Shown: positions 1 through 7,878 of the stretch, in pieces
Layout: each line of letters begins with the position of its first letter
Numbering within the stretch: the first letter of the stretch is position 1
Origin: Actinomyces sp.
GTDB taxonomy: Bacteria; Actinomycetota; Actinomycetes; Actinomycetales; Actinomycetaceae
DNA length: 18,209 nt
Assembly: GCF_030530635.1 (NCBI RefSeq)
Contig: NZ_JAUMUL010000015.1
Span: 1 to 18,209 of the forward strand
Direction: 5' to 3'
Notes under the pieces: model-generated
Told to the model about the DNA's origin: nothing
The model's database searches: none
The model's input: the letters and a program-made list of their open reading frames with translations, nothing else
Translations under genes and position numbers: made by a program

Positions 1-136
1 CTCGCGTAGCCGGTCCTCGCTGTTGGGTAGGGCCTTGTCGAACAGCTTCTTCCCGTCGCCGGTCAGGGCCGTGGCCCAGTGCTCGGCCTTGCCCACGCCC
101 GATACCGACGAAGACCTCCACGTCCTCGATATCCAT
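1..136 (-). pseudogene. IS110-family transposase, 5' end, frameshifted and cut by window edge
   Basis: From an ATG at 136 reading leftwards the translation starts MDIEDVEVFVGI and then loses frame. One base later the other frame gives VGKAEHWATALTGDGKKLFD and continues to the window edge. Together these match the usual N-terminus of IS110-family DEDD transposases, where GIDVGK carries the first catalytic Asp. The Asp codon is replaced by a four-base stretch (97-100), a substitution plus one inserted base, so both frame and catalytic residue are lost. The rest lies outside the window. In IS110 elements the non-coding stretch upstream of the gene (here about 137-310) can encode the bridge RNA; I could not define such a fold. 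The family call rests on motif recognition in about 45 residues. Confidence 0.6.
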
Positions 137-783
137 CTTCCCGCGCGCCTCTCTCGTGCGTTGGTGGGTCAGCCTGTCAGGCAGACGGCCCCGCACCCAC
201 GCCTGCGAAAGGACTCGCGTCAAGCGGTCCGTTCCCCTAATCAGCGCCTCCCCTCCGCCCGCCACCACCGATGACTTTCACCCCCCGGATCATCAAACGA
301 CAGGGGCACCACACCCATGCCCACAGCGGCTGGCCCAGCCACCGGCACTCCTTCACCGGCGACCACAAACAAGGTAACGGGCGAAGCGAAGGCGGCCGTT
401 CCGCCGATGCGGGGCTCCAGACGGGCGGCTGACCGCACATTCGGACAGGCGGGTCCCGCAAACGCAGGAGGGATGCACCTACTTGGACCCCGTTCCCCCG
501 GTTGGACCGCTCTCCCCCGGTTGGACCGTCTGAAACAGCGTCTAGAGCGGTCCAAGTAGAGCTAGGCGGTCCAAGTAGGGCCAGTGGCCCGGCTATCCCC
601 CGGTTCACAAGGCCCCTGCTCACATCCGACCGACCGCGCCGCCGCGGCTGACGCACCCGCACACCGGCGGCGGCTCATGAGCACCACGACGCCGGCACAC
701 ACTGTGCCCGCACATTCGTGCACGTCCTGTGAGCGAACTAAACGCGGGGTGCACTCCCCGTCGACGCCTCGGGATGATTGGGC
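137..783. other. gene-poor stretch between IS110 remnant and lipoprotein gene
   Basis: No reading frame here has a recognisable product or a convincing start. Several frames stay open on both strands, as is usual for high-GC DNA. The left part (137 to about 310) probably belongs to the IS110 5' non-coding end. The only strong structure is the dyad array at 478-579, described separately. A short inverted repeat CGGGG/CCCCG with a 6-nt loop (745-760) lies about 25 bp upstream of the -10 of the lipoprotein gene and might be a regulatory site. Confidence 0.5.
478..579. repeat. 19-bp-phased TTGGACC / GGTCCAA dyad array
   Basis: TTGGACC occurs at 483, 502 and 521, exactly 19 bp apart. Its reverse complement GGTCCAA occurs at 549 and 568, again 19 bp apart. 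The copies nest as a dyad: CCTACTTGGACC (478-489) pairs perfectly with 568-579, and TTGGACCGCTC (502-512) pairs perfectly with 545-555, with 12 unpaired bases on each side between the two stems. The third forward copy lies in the central loop. The two middle copies share the longer 16-bp repeat TCCCCCGGTTGGACCG (494-509 and 513-528). The function is unknown; it could be a protein-binding array or a long RNA hairpin. Confidence 0.8.
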
Positions 784-789
784 TATGGT
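784..789 (+). promoter_or_regulatory. putative -10 (TATGGT) for a leaderless lipoprotein transcript
   Basis: TATGGT fits the actinobacterial TANNNT -10 and ends six bases before the ATG at 796, so transcription would begin at the start codon. There is no good Shine-Dalgarno sequence before that ATG. I see no clear -35. The same geometry recurs at three other genes in this window. Confidence 0.45.
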
Positions 790-795
790 GACGGT

Positions 796-1410
796 ATGGT
801 CATAAAAAAGAACTCCAATCGCAATATCTCCGCCGTCGCCTCCCTGATGCTCGCCGGCAGCCTGGCGCTGACGCTGACCGCCTGCGGCTCCTCCGATGAC
901 GCCGGCGCTGACGCGTCGACGGCAGCGAGTGAGGCGGCCGCCGTCGAGACCGTCGCGGCCACCGAGGATGCGGACGCGACGGCAACCGAGACCGATGCCG
1001 CGGACGACTCCAATGCCGGCTCCGCAACCGCGGCGACCCCGGCGCCCGAGGGTGTGATGATCTCCGCCATGTCCGGTCGGGAGCTGCCCGAGAAGGTGGG
1101 CGATTACACCAACGTCGGCAAGAACGGGTCCGTGGATGACTACAAGCTCAATGAGGACGACGGCGCTTTCGACTCCATCGGTGTCGAGGCCCGGGTGGGA
1201 ATGGACTACGAGGGCGCTATCGAGCGTCTGAGCGACACGGTGCCCGCCGGCACCGGCCTGTGCGGCACCAATCCTGGGAACGACAACCCCACCTGCTACA
1301 TGCGAGCAACCGACGGAACGGTTGTGATCACGTCATACGCCTCCTTCATCACCATTGAGGACCTGGCCGCCTTCTGCAACGAACTCGCCGCGCAGCTCGG
1401 CACCGAGTAA
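796..1410 (+). CDS. secreted lipoprotein of unknown function
   Basis: This is a 204-residue protein, probably anchored on the outer face of the membrane. The N-terminus has lysines followed by a hydrophobic segment and a lipobox LTAC, with the lipidated Cys at residue 30. A long Ala/Asp/Glu/Thr-rich linker (about residues 31-88) leads to a folded C-terminal domain beginning near MISAMSGRELPEKVGDYTN. That domain has three cysteines (LCGT, TCYM, FCNE) and no motif I recognise. I chose ATG 796 over an in-frame TTG at 778 because it starts the signal peptide directly and has a well-placed -10. A strong terminator follows 15 bp after the stop, so the gene looks monocistronic. No function is assigned. 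Confidence 0.8.
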   Translation: MVIKKNSNRNISAVASLMLAGSLALTLTACGSSDDAGADASTAASEAAAVETVAATEDADATATETDAADDSNAGSATAATPAPEGVMISAMSGRELPEKVGDYTNVGKNGSVDDYKLNEDDGAFDSIGVEARVGMDYEGAIERLSDTVPAGTGLCGTNPGNDNPTCYMRATDGTVVITSYASFITIEDLAAFCNELAAQLGTE

Positions 1411-1425
1411 CCGCCTCCCCGTATG

Positions 1426-1464
1426 ACCGCCGGACGGGAGCCGGCTCCGCTCCCGTCCGGCGGT
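1426..1464 (+). terminator. perfect 16-bp GC-rich hairpin after the lipoprotein gene
   Basis: Bases 1426-1441 pair perfectly with 1449-1464, leaving a 7-nt loop. The hairpin sits 15 bp after the stop at 1410. It lacks a long U-tract (only TTGAG follows), as is common for high-GC actinobacteria. Confidence 0.8.
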
Positions 1465-1513
1465 TGAGTGATTGGAGATGCGTCGAGCGTCGCATTGTGT
1501 CGGCCATGCCGTT

Positions 1514-1519
1514 TAGAGT
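1514..1519 (+). promoter_or_regulatory. putative -10 (TAGAGT) for leaderless dnaX mRNA
   Basis: TAGAGT ends six bases before the GTG start at 1526 and no convincing Shine-Dalgarno is present, which fits a transcript starting at the initiation codon. No good -35 is visible at 16-18 bp. dnaX is separated from the upstream gene by a strong terminator, so it needs its own promoter here. Confidence 0.45.
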
Positions 1520-1525
1520 CGGACC

Positions 1526-4390
1526 GTGACCACCGCCCTCTACCGCCGCTACCGGCCCGACACCTTCCAGGACGTCATCGGGCAGGAGCATGTGACCGCT
1601 CCGCTCATGGCGGCCCTGAGTGCCGACCGTGTCACCCACGCCTACCTGTTCTCCGGCCCGCGCGGCTGCGGCAAGACCACCTCCGCCCGCATCCTGGCCC
1701 GCTGCCTGAACTGTGAGCAGTTCCCCACCGACACCCCCTGCGGGCAGTGTCCCTCGTGCCGCGACCTGGCCACCGGCGGTCCGGGCTCGCTCGACGTCGT
1801 CGAGATCGACGCCGCCAGTCACAACGGGGTCGACGACGCCCGTGACCTGCGTGAGCGCGCCTCCTTCGCACCCGCCCGGGATCGCTACAAGATCTTCATC
1901 CTCGACGAGGCCCACATGGTCACCCCCCAGGGCTTCAACGCCCTGCTCAAGCTGGTTGAGGAGCCGCCCGAGCACGTGAAGTTCATTTTCGCCACCACCG
2001 AGCCGGACAAGGTCATCGGCACCATCCGCTCACGAACCCACCACTACCCCTTCCGGCTGGTTCCGCCGGACATCCTGGAGGGTTACCTCGGCCGCCTGTG
2101 CCAGGCGGAGGGCATGGGGGTCGGGCCGGGTGTGTTCCCGCTGGTGGTGCGCGCGGGTGGTGGCAGCGTGCGCGATACCCTGTCGGTCATGGACCAGCTC
2201 ATCGGTGGTGCCGTCGCCGGCGAGGTTGACTATCAGCGCGCCGTCGCCCTGCTCGGATACACGGACACCACCCTGCTGGACTCCTGCGTGGACGCGGTCG
2301 CCGCGGCGGACGGCGCCGGCGTGTTCCGGGTGGTGGACCGCGTGGTCACCTCCGGGCATGACCCGCGGCGCTTCGTCGAGGATCTCCTGCAGCGGCTGCG
2401 CGACCTGCTGGTGATCGCGCTCGCGGGCAGTGAGGCCGGGCCCGCGCTCGGCTCCCTACCCGCCGATGAACTCTCCCGCATGGACGGCCAGGCCCGCACC
2501 ATCGGAGCGGCCGGCCTGTCCCGGGCGGCGGACGTGACCGCGAAGGCCCTGGATCAGATGGTGGGTGCCACCTCGCCGCGGTTGCAGCTGGAGCTGCTCA
2601 TGGCCCGCCTGCTCCTGCCGGATACGACGACGGCGCAGCCCGCCCCGCCCGCCGCCGGGACCGGGCGGCCAGATATTTCCAGCCGGATCGCTGCGGCGCC
2701 GCACCGCTCAGCACCGACGGCGGCTCCCGCGAACCGGTCGCGCCCCGCGCCTGCGGCCACGGTTGGCAGTCCTCAGTACTCCACGCCCCCGCCCGCCGGA
2801 CCGTCTGCGGTTCCCAATGAGTGGGAGCCGGCAGCGGCGCCTGAGCGCGGCCGTGAGGCCGCCGTGCCCGCGGCCGCACAGGCCGCTGCTGAACACACGA
2901 GGGACTCCGCCGTGCAAGGCGGAGCCGATGAGGTCTCGGCCGGTGCGCTCCCGCCACCCGGATCTTCCGGTCCTGCTGCGCGCCAGGGACGGGCCGCGGC
3001 TCCCGGCGATTCATCTGTGCCGCCGGCCGGAACACCGTCGTCCCCGGGCGGGTCCGCGCCCGCTGCGGGTGCCGCCGACGCCGAGATGATCCGTGCCCGC
3101 TGGGAGGAGGTGCTCGAGGCCGCCAAGCGTTCGCGGCGGGCCACCTGGGCACTGGTGGGCCCCAACTCTCAGCCCGGCGGCATCAGCGACGGCGTCTTCC
3201 AGATCATCTTCACCGGCCAGGGTCTGGTCAATGCCTTCGAGAACGGCGGCCATGGTCCGGTGCTCGCCCAGGCCATCCATCAGGCCCTCGGCCTCGACCT
3301 GGAGGTGCACGCCGTGCTCGCCGGCCCCGGGGGACCGGCTGGCCCGGGTGGTGATCCCGGCGGCCCGGGTGGTGGTGTCAGCGGAGGCCGCGGTGGATTC
3401 GGCACGCGATCCGGCCCGGGCGCCGGCCCTGGCGACGCGGGCGCATCGGCATACGCACCCGGCGAAGGTCCTGGCGCGGGTGCCAGGTCGGGATCCGGCT
3501 TCGGCGGCATGCAGCCTCCTGCCGGTGCTGCGCAGACACCCACTCCTACGTCGGCCCCCGTGGGCGACGACGGTTGGGGAGAGGTCGCCGTCCCCGGCGG
3601 AGGCCACGGCGCCCGCGAACAGCCGGCAATTGCCGCCGAAACCGCAAGTGCGGAAGCCGTCGCGGCCCCCCGCTCTGAATCGCCCGCCTCGCCGGCGGAT
3701 GTCGGCGTGGAGCCGACGCCCGCCGATGACGAGCCTGTTGGTGCGCTCCCCGCCGACGCGGGTCCGGAGAGCCCGCACGCCTGGCCGCCGGCAGAAACTG
3801 CGGACGGCGGCGTGAGCACGCGGGCCTATGCTGCGTCGGCGGATGTTGCGTCGGCTCAAGCCGAGGCCGCACCGCTCGCCACCGTCCACAGGCTGCGCCC
3901 ATTGCCGGACGTGCCCAAGCCGACGTCACCGGCCGCGGCCGCCACTGCCGATCCCGCCCCAAGCCCCGGAGGACCACCGGCGTCGGCGGAATCCGCGGAT
4001 CCGCCGTCCGCCGTCGGCCCGGCGCCCTCGCGACCACGCGGTCTGGCACCGGTGGCCTGGGACGCCCCGGAACAGACCTTCTCCGACGGCGTACCAGTAC
4101 CCGAGGAGCCCGGTGACCCTGAAGGGCCCGAGGATGAGGGCCAACGTTCCGGTTCTGCTCGGCTGGCCGCGGCGCAGGCGGCCGCCAGAGCCGCCGCCAG
4201 TGGCGCTGCCCGCAACCACCACAGCGGTGAGGCTGCACCCGCACCGGCGCGTTCCGCCCTTGAGGACGACCTGCCCAGTGAGGACGATGAGGATGCCGAA
4301 GAGGCCGGTGTAGTCGGTCTCGAAGTCGTCAAACGCCTTCTGGGCGCCACCGTCCTGGAGGAGATCACCGTTACTCAGGAAGGACGCTGA
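1526..4390 (+). CDS. dnaX: DNA polymerase III subunit gamma/tau
   Basis: DnaX is the clamp-loader ATPase that links the replicative polymerases to the sliding-clamp loader. The AAA+ module is clear. Walker A GPRGCGKTT is at residues 44-52, zinc ligands are C63, C72, C75 and C78, Walker B ILDEAH is at 125-130, sensor-1 ATTEP is at 156-160, and SRT stands near 169-171. A tau-like domain follows at about 519-602, beginning DAEMIRARWEEVLEAAKRSR. Between and after these lie very long Pro/Ala/Gly-rich segments (about 370-515 and 603-900), making the protein 954 residues, well above the roughly 640 of E. coli tau. A conserved-looking tail GLEVVKRLLGATVLEEITV ends it. The start is GTG, probably leaderless. 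recR starts 2 bp after the stop. I saw no A-rich slippery site for making a short gamma form. Confidence 0.95.
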   Translation: MTTALYRRYRPDTFQDVIGQEHVTAPLMAALSADRVTHAYLFSGPRGCGKTTSARILARCLNCEQFPTDTPCGQCPSCRDLATGGPGSLDVVEIDAASHNGVDDARDLRERASFAPARDRYKIFILDEAHMVTPQGFNALLKLVEEPPEHVKFIFATTEPDKVIGTIRSRTHHYPFRLVPPDILEGYLGRLCQAEGMGVGPGVFPLVVRAGGGSVRDTLSVMDQLIGGAVAGEVDYQRAVALLGYTDTTLLDSCVDAVAAADGAGVFRVVDRVVTSGHDPRRFVEDLLQRLRDLLVIALAGSEAGPALGSLPADELSRMDGQARTIGAAGLSRAADVTAKALDQMVGATSPRLQLELLMARLLLPDTTTAQPAPPAAGTGRPDISSRIAAAPHRSAPTAAPANRSRPAPAATVGSPQYSTPPPAGPSAVPNEWEPAAAPERGREAAVPAAAQAAAEHTRDSAVQGGADEVSAGALPPPGSSGPAARQGRAAAPGDSSVPPAGTPSSPGGSAPAAGAADAEMIRARWEEVLEAAKRSRRATWALVGPNSQPGGISDGVFQIIFTGQGLVNAFENGGHGPVLAQAIHQALGLDLEVHAVLAGPGGPAGPGGDPGGPGGGVSGGRGGFGTRSGPGAGPGDAGASAYAPGEGPGAGARSGSGFGGMQPPAGAAQTPTPTSAPVGDDGWGEVAVPGGGHGAREQPAIAAETASAEAVAAPRSESPASPADVGVEPTPADDEPVGALPADAGPESPHAWPPAETADGGVSTRAYAASADVASAQAEAAPLATVHRLRPLPDVPKPTSPAAAATADPAPSPGGPPASAESADPPSAVGPAPSRPRGLAPVAWDAPEQTFSDGVPVPEEPGDPEGPEDEGQRSGSARLAAAQAAARAAASGAARNHHSGEAAPAPARSALEDDLPSEDDEDAEEAGVVGLEVVKRLLGATVLEEITVTQEGR

Positions 4391-4392
4391 CC

Positions 4393-5007
4393 TTGCCCGC
4401 CGCCTACGAAGGTGCACTTCAGGACCTCGTTGACCAGTTCGGCGAACTGCCCGGTATCGGACCCAAATCCGCACAACGGCTCGCCTTCCACATTTTGTCG
4501 GCGGACACCGACAGCGTCGAGCGGCTGGTGGAGGCGCTGCGCGCCGTCAAATCCCGGGTGCGATTCTGTCAGATCTGCGGGAATGTGGCCGAGTCCGAGC
4601 AGTGCGTCGTCTGCCGCGACCCGCGGCGCGACCGCAGCGTCGTGTGCGTGGTGGAGGAGCCCAAGGACGTGGTCGCCATAGAGCGGACGCGGGAGTACCG
4701 GGGCCTGTACCACGTGCTCGGTGGCGCCATCGACCCGATCAACGGGGTCGGCCCGGACGACTTGCGCATCCGCGAGCTATTCACCCGGGTGGGGGACGGT
4801 GAGGTGGAGGAGGTCATCCTGGCCACCGACCCGGACGTCGTGGGGGAGGCGACAGCCGCCTACCTGACCCGCATGCTGCGCACCATGGCCGTTCCCGTTT
4901 CCAGGCTGGCCTCCGGTCTGCCCGTGGGCAGCGATCTGGAGTACGCGGACGAGGTCACGTTGGGCCGCGCCTTCGAGGGGCGTCGGCGCGTTGACGAGGA
5001 GCACTGA
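4393..5007 (+). CDS. recR: recombination mediator protein RecR
   Basis: RecR (204 aa) acts with RecF/RecO in loading RecA at single-stranded gaps. The helix-hairpin-helix LPGIGPKSAQRLAFH (residues 19-33) comes first. It is followed by the zinc finger with C59, C62, C71 and C74, and then a Toprim domain starting at SVVCVVEEPKDVVAIE. The conserved late motif reads DPDVVGEATAAYLTRML, where many homologues have an Asn in place of the first Asp. The TTG start is supported by GGAAGGA about 7 bases upstream, inside the end of dnaX, so the two genes are co-transcribed and probably translationally linked. The small ybaB/EbfC gene that often lies between dnaX and recR is absent. A diverged relic of this gene lies at 10170-10271. 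Confidence 0.95.
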   Translation: MPAAYEGALQDLVDQFGELPGIGPKSAQRLAFHILSADTDSVERLVEALRAVKSRVRFCQICGNVAESEQCVVCRDPRRDRSVVCVVEEPKDVVAIERTREYRGLYHVLGGAIDPINGVGPDDLRIRELFTRVGDGEVEEVILATDPDVVGEATAAYLTRMLRTMAVPVSRLASGLPVGSDLEYADEVTLGRAFEGRRRVDEEH

Positions 5008-5134
5008 GCGGGACCCGACGGCGCATGACCTTGACCACCGGCCCTAACTCCTCCGCCACGGCCTAAAGCCAGTAGAGTCCGATTAATCGCCCGAGCTATT
5101 GCCGTGTTCGTGCTCCAGAAGCGATGTACCTTCA

Positions 5135-5177
5135 TTGATCTGTGTTCTGCGTCTCGTATCAAGTTCGTTAAGAACTC
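5135..5177 (+). promoter_or_regulatory. candidate adhesin promoter with adjacent inverted-repeat operator
   Basis: TTGATC (5135-5140) and TATCAA (5157-5162) are separated by 16 bp and could be -35 and -10 elements. Immediately downstream is the inverted repeat AGTTC-gttaa-GAACT (5163-5177), well placed for a repressor. The whole 5090-5296 leader is visibly more A+T-rich than the flanking genes. It also contains the palindromes TACGGCCGTA (5219-5228) and TGACGTCA (5241-5248). The promoter is inferred by eye; other hexamers are possible. Confidence 0.35.
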
Positions 5178-5296
5178 GCTGCCGAGGCTTGTCTCACGCA
5201 TGGTCGGTGTTAGCCTTCTACGGCCGTATAAGTAGATGTCTGACGTCATGGATGTTCTGTATGTCACGCTGGTCTGCATCCATTGAGAGGACTAAC

Positions 5297-7468
5297 ATGC
5301 TGTTTGCCAAGGCTGTTGCGAGCGGCAGTTCGCAACCGGCTCCGTTTGAACGCCCACTCCGTACTGCCACTGTTGCCGTGCTCGTGATGCTGCTGTCGGT
5401 GGCCGGGGTTCTGCTGGGGCTGAGTCTTCCGTCGACCGCGCGAGCCGCGGACAACCCGGACATCGTGGTCTCCAACCTCACCCTGGTGAAGTCCTCTGCC
5501 ACCGGGCAGGACGATCCGAGCGATACCAACGTAGCCGTTGATGACACCCTGCGCCTATCTTTCGCCTGGGACGCCCGGAATGCCAACGCCAAGGGAGGGG
5601 ACTCCTTCTCAATCGGTCTACCCGCGGAGATCGAGAACCGCGAGCATCCGCTGTCCCAGCCGCTCACAGTCACCTACAACGGCGTCCAGACCACGATCGG
5701 CAACTGTGTGCTGGGCCAGTACACCATCACCTGCACCTTCAACGAGGAGTTGGACCGGCTCATCAATCAAGGATTTGACGGTCTGAACGGCTCCGGCTCG
5801 GCGCTGGTCACCGCGGTGCAGGCCACAGACTCCAACACCATTGACATCAACGCCAATGGGAAGGTGACCGCGGTCGAGGTCCCCGGGGGGCGGATCGGGG
5901 AGAACACCGGCACCGGCTACTCGCCCGAGTCATTCCGCAAATGGGCGTATGCGCTCAACTCCACCTCCACCAGTGTGGACTGGGAACTCAGTTTCGGCAC
6001 GCCGGCCATTACGGATGCCCTGGCAGCTGCTGGGACCCCGATCACGGTGGACGGCCAGACCGTTTCGACGATCACGATCACTGACCGTCTCACTCCAGGG
6101 CAGACCTACCTGACAGACCTCAGCAAGTGGACGCTGGACATCGGGCCGAGTGCCGATCGCGACACCGCCCTGGGCACCGTCACGGACGCCACCGGTACGG
6201 ACCACAACACCTCCCTGGGTGATTTCGACCTGGAGGTCTCGCTGGATGACGTGGAGGCGACCATTCGGATTACCGGCCCCTTCGCCCCGAACACGAACTA
6301 CGTCGTCTACTACTCCTCAGTCCCAACCACCGGCGACCAGGTGATCCAGCCGGGTGTCGAGTACGTGAACAATGCGAAGCTGGCGGGCACCACTGCCGAG
6401 ACCAGCTACACGGTCTACTACACGAGGTCGTTCACCATCGATGTGTCCATGGCGCCGGGATTCGGCGGGTTGAATGTCACCAAGCTGCTCTCGGGTGAGG
6501 CGGCTCCGCGCGTGTCGGACGGGACCACCTTCACCGTCGGGATCGACTACCTGCTGCCGGGCGGAGCCACAGTGGACACCTACGAGGGCTGGACGGCGCC
6601 GGGAGAGGTCAACACCGAACGCACCGGCGGGACCACGACCATGGAGGTCACTCTGGGGGCGATCACCACCTACAACGGAACTTTCCCGGCGGGTACGGTA
6701 CTCACTCTGAGCGAGGACCCGGCATCGGCGTCGGAGACGCCGAGTGGAGTCACCTGGGGTGCGCCTGTCTTCACCGTGGGTGGTGAGACCACCGCTTCGC
6801 TGACGGTGGCGAACCAGGAGTCCACCGCTGTCATGCTGAGGAATACGGCTGATGACGGCCAGGTGGCCAAGGGCTCGTTCTCAGTGATCAAGACGGTGGA
6901 GGGTGCCAACGAGCTGTCCAGTAGGGAGTTCACCTTCACCTACAGCTGCGACGATCCGGATGCCACCAACGGCACCATCACGGCCACGGGCGATGGCACG
7001 GTCGTGGATGCCGGTGTTTCGCTGCCTGTCGGCACCCAGTGCACGGTAACCGAGGACGTCGATGCCGCCCAGGTCGAGGGCTACACCCTTGACGTCTTGG
7101 GACCGCAGGCTGTCACTATCGAAAGCGACGTCTCCCAGACGGTGAGTGCACAGTTCATTAACACCTACACACCGGAGGTCGTGCCGTCACCGTCGCCGTC
7201 GCCGGAGCCGAGTGTGACGCCGTCGCCGGAGCCGAGTGAGTCGCCGTCGCCGGAGCCGAGTGCAACGAGCTCTGAGACACCGAGCGCGCCGGTTCCCGGT
7301 TCTTCCGGAACGCCTTCGAGGCCCGCGGCCGGAGTTCCGTCCTCGTCTCCGACTCCGCGTGTATCCGGGCCACTGGCACGCACCGGTGCGAGCGCCGGGA
7401 TCGCGTTGATTGCCGTGCTGGCGCTGGCAGCTGGCGGGACACTGCTCGTGGTCCGACGCCGCGCCTAG
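5297..7468 (+). CDS. LPxTG-type cell-wall-anchored adhesin
   Basis: This is a 723-residue surface protein, exported by Sec and attached to peptidoglycan by sortase. The signal peptide spans residues 1-50, with likely cleavage at ARA-AD. Residues 52 to about 385 resemble the Ig-like adhesive domains of Gram-positive MSCRAMMs (GDSFSIGLPAEIENRE; a cysteine pair in GNCVLGQYTITC). Two DUF5979/SpaA-like domains follow, at about 390-520 and 525-621. The second runs from SVIKTVEG to FINTY with cysteines in TYSCDD and GTQCTV; the Lys and Asn could form an isopeptide bond. A Pro/Ser/Glu stalk (622-690) leads to LARTG (693-697), a hydrophobic segment and RRRA. ATG 5297 is preceded by GAGAGGA; the longer upstream reading frame has no signal sequence. 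The ligand is unknown and no sortase gene is in the window. Confidence 0.85.
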   Translation: MLFAKAVASGSSQPAPFERPLRTATVAVLVMLLSVAGVLLGLSLPSTARAADNPDIVVSNLTLVKSSATGQDDPSDTNVAVDDTLRLSFAWDARNANAKGGDSFSIGLPAEIENREHPLSQPLTVTYNGVQTTIGNCVLGQYTITCTFNEELDRLINQGFDGLNGSGSALVTAVQATDSNTIDINANGKVTAVEVPGGRIGENTGTGYSPESFRKWAYALNSTSTSVDWELSFGTPAITDALAAAGTPITVDGQTVSTITITDRLTPGQTYLTDLSKWTLDIGPSADRDTALGTVTDATGTDHNTSLGDFDLEVSLDDVEATIRITGPFAPNTNYVVYYSSVPTTGDQVIQPGVEYVNNAKLAGTTAETSYTVYYTRSFTIDVSMAPGFGGLNVTKLLSGEAAPRVSDGTTFTVGIDYLLPGGATVDTYEGWTAPGEVNTERTGGTTTMEVTLGAITTYNGTFPAGTVLTLSEDPASASETPSGVTWGAPVFTVGGETTASLTVANQESTAVMLRNTADDGQVAKGSFSVIKTVEGANELSSREFTFTYSCDDPDATNGTITATGDGTVVDAGVSLPVGTQCTVTEDVDAAQVEGYTLDVLGPQAVTIESDVSQTVSAQFINTYTPEVVPSPSPSPEPSVTPSPEPSESPSPEPSATSSETPSAPVPGSSGTPSRPAAGVPSSSPTPRVSGPLARTGASAGIALIAVLALAAGGTLLVVRRRA
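7196..7262 (+). repeat. 24-bp tandem repeat in the adhesin stalk
   Basis: The 19-base core CCGTCGCCGGAGCCGAGTG starts at 7196, 7220 and 7244, an exact 24-bp period encoding an 8-residue PSPEPS-type stalk unit. Copy number could change by slippage without breaking the frame, which would lengthen or shorten the stalk. Confidence 0.85.
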
Positions 7469-7551
7469 GATCGGAGTTACACCTCCGGAATCAGGGACCG
7501 AGGCCGGGTGCCTCACCGGTTCTGAAGGGGTACCGGCCGTGAATGCCATCA

Positions 7552-7590
7552 ACTCTGACGCCCCCGGGTCTGCCTCGGGGGCGTCAGAGT
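7552..7590 (+). terminator. perfect 15-bp hairpin downstream of the adhesin
   Basis: ACTCTGACGCCCCCG (7552-7566) pairs perfectly with 7576-7590 across a 9-nt loop. It lies 83 bp after the adhesin stop. There is no U-tract, but the stem is strong. It may work in both directions in this convergent gap. Confidence 0.75.
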
Positions 7591-7651
7591 CGTCTGGGGG
7601 CGTATGGCGCGCGCCCTTGCCGGCTCTTCCGGTTGTGGGTGTGTTGATGCG

Positions 7652-7878
7652 GGTCGGGGCCTGCGGTGTGGTGGTCGCCTTCGGGTGTGGGAGGTCGTGT
7701 TCGGGTCGGCAAGGTCGTTGTCGGTGGGTGCCGGTTTGCCGAAGACGACCTTTTCAGCCCCAAACCCTCCACGTTCGGGAGGGTTTGGGGAGGAAGAGGA
7801 CGTTTTGGCCGGGCCGGTGACGTTCTCGGGCCGATGAGGACGTTCTCGCCGAACCGGAGACGATCACGGGCCATCAGC
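7652..7878. repeat. 20-bp-phased array flanking a central hairpin
   Basis: On the left, GGTCG starts at 7652, 7673, 7693 and 7713 (spacing 21, 20, 20). On the right, GACG starts at 7799, 7819, 7839 and 7859, an exact 20-bp period, with units beginning GACGTTTTGG, GACGTTCTCGG, GACGTTCTCG and GACGATCACGG. An inverted copy ACGACC stands at 7745. Between the halves is a perfect 13-bp stem (7758-7770 with 7778-7790). The array fills most of the convergent gap between the adhesin and the ABC permease. No gene in 7469-8065 is convincing. The rest of the gap holds the adhesin terminator and a short GATCCC-tt-GGGATC inverted repeat (7904-7917). Confidence 0.7.
7758..7790. terminator. perfect 13-bp stem-loop in the convergent gap
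   Basis: CCCCAAACCCTCC (7758-7770) is fully complementary to 7778-7790 with a 7-nt loop. It sits about 275 bp before the end of the leftward ABC operon and forms the centre of the phased array. It could be a bidirectional terminator, or the core of whatever the array does. Confidence 0.5.

Noticed and set aside
3011..4368. Several long frames on both strands within the dnaX 3' half
   Set aside because: All follow from the Pro/Ala/Gly-rich coding of DnaX, where few stop codons occur in any frame.
1526..4390. Programmed frameshift site in dnaX
   Set aside because: No A-rich slippery heptamer seen near the domain III boundary.
5099..5296. Upstream in-frame extension of the adhesin
   Set aside because: It lacks a signal peptide and reads through the likely promoter; ATG 5297 has a GAGAGGA site and starts a proper signal sequence.
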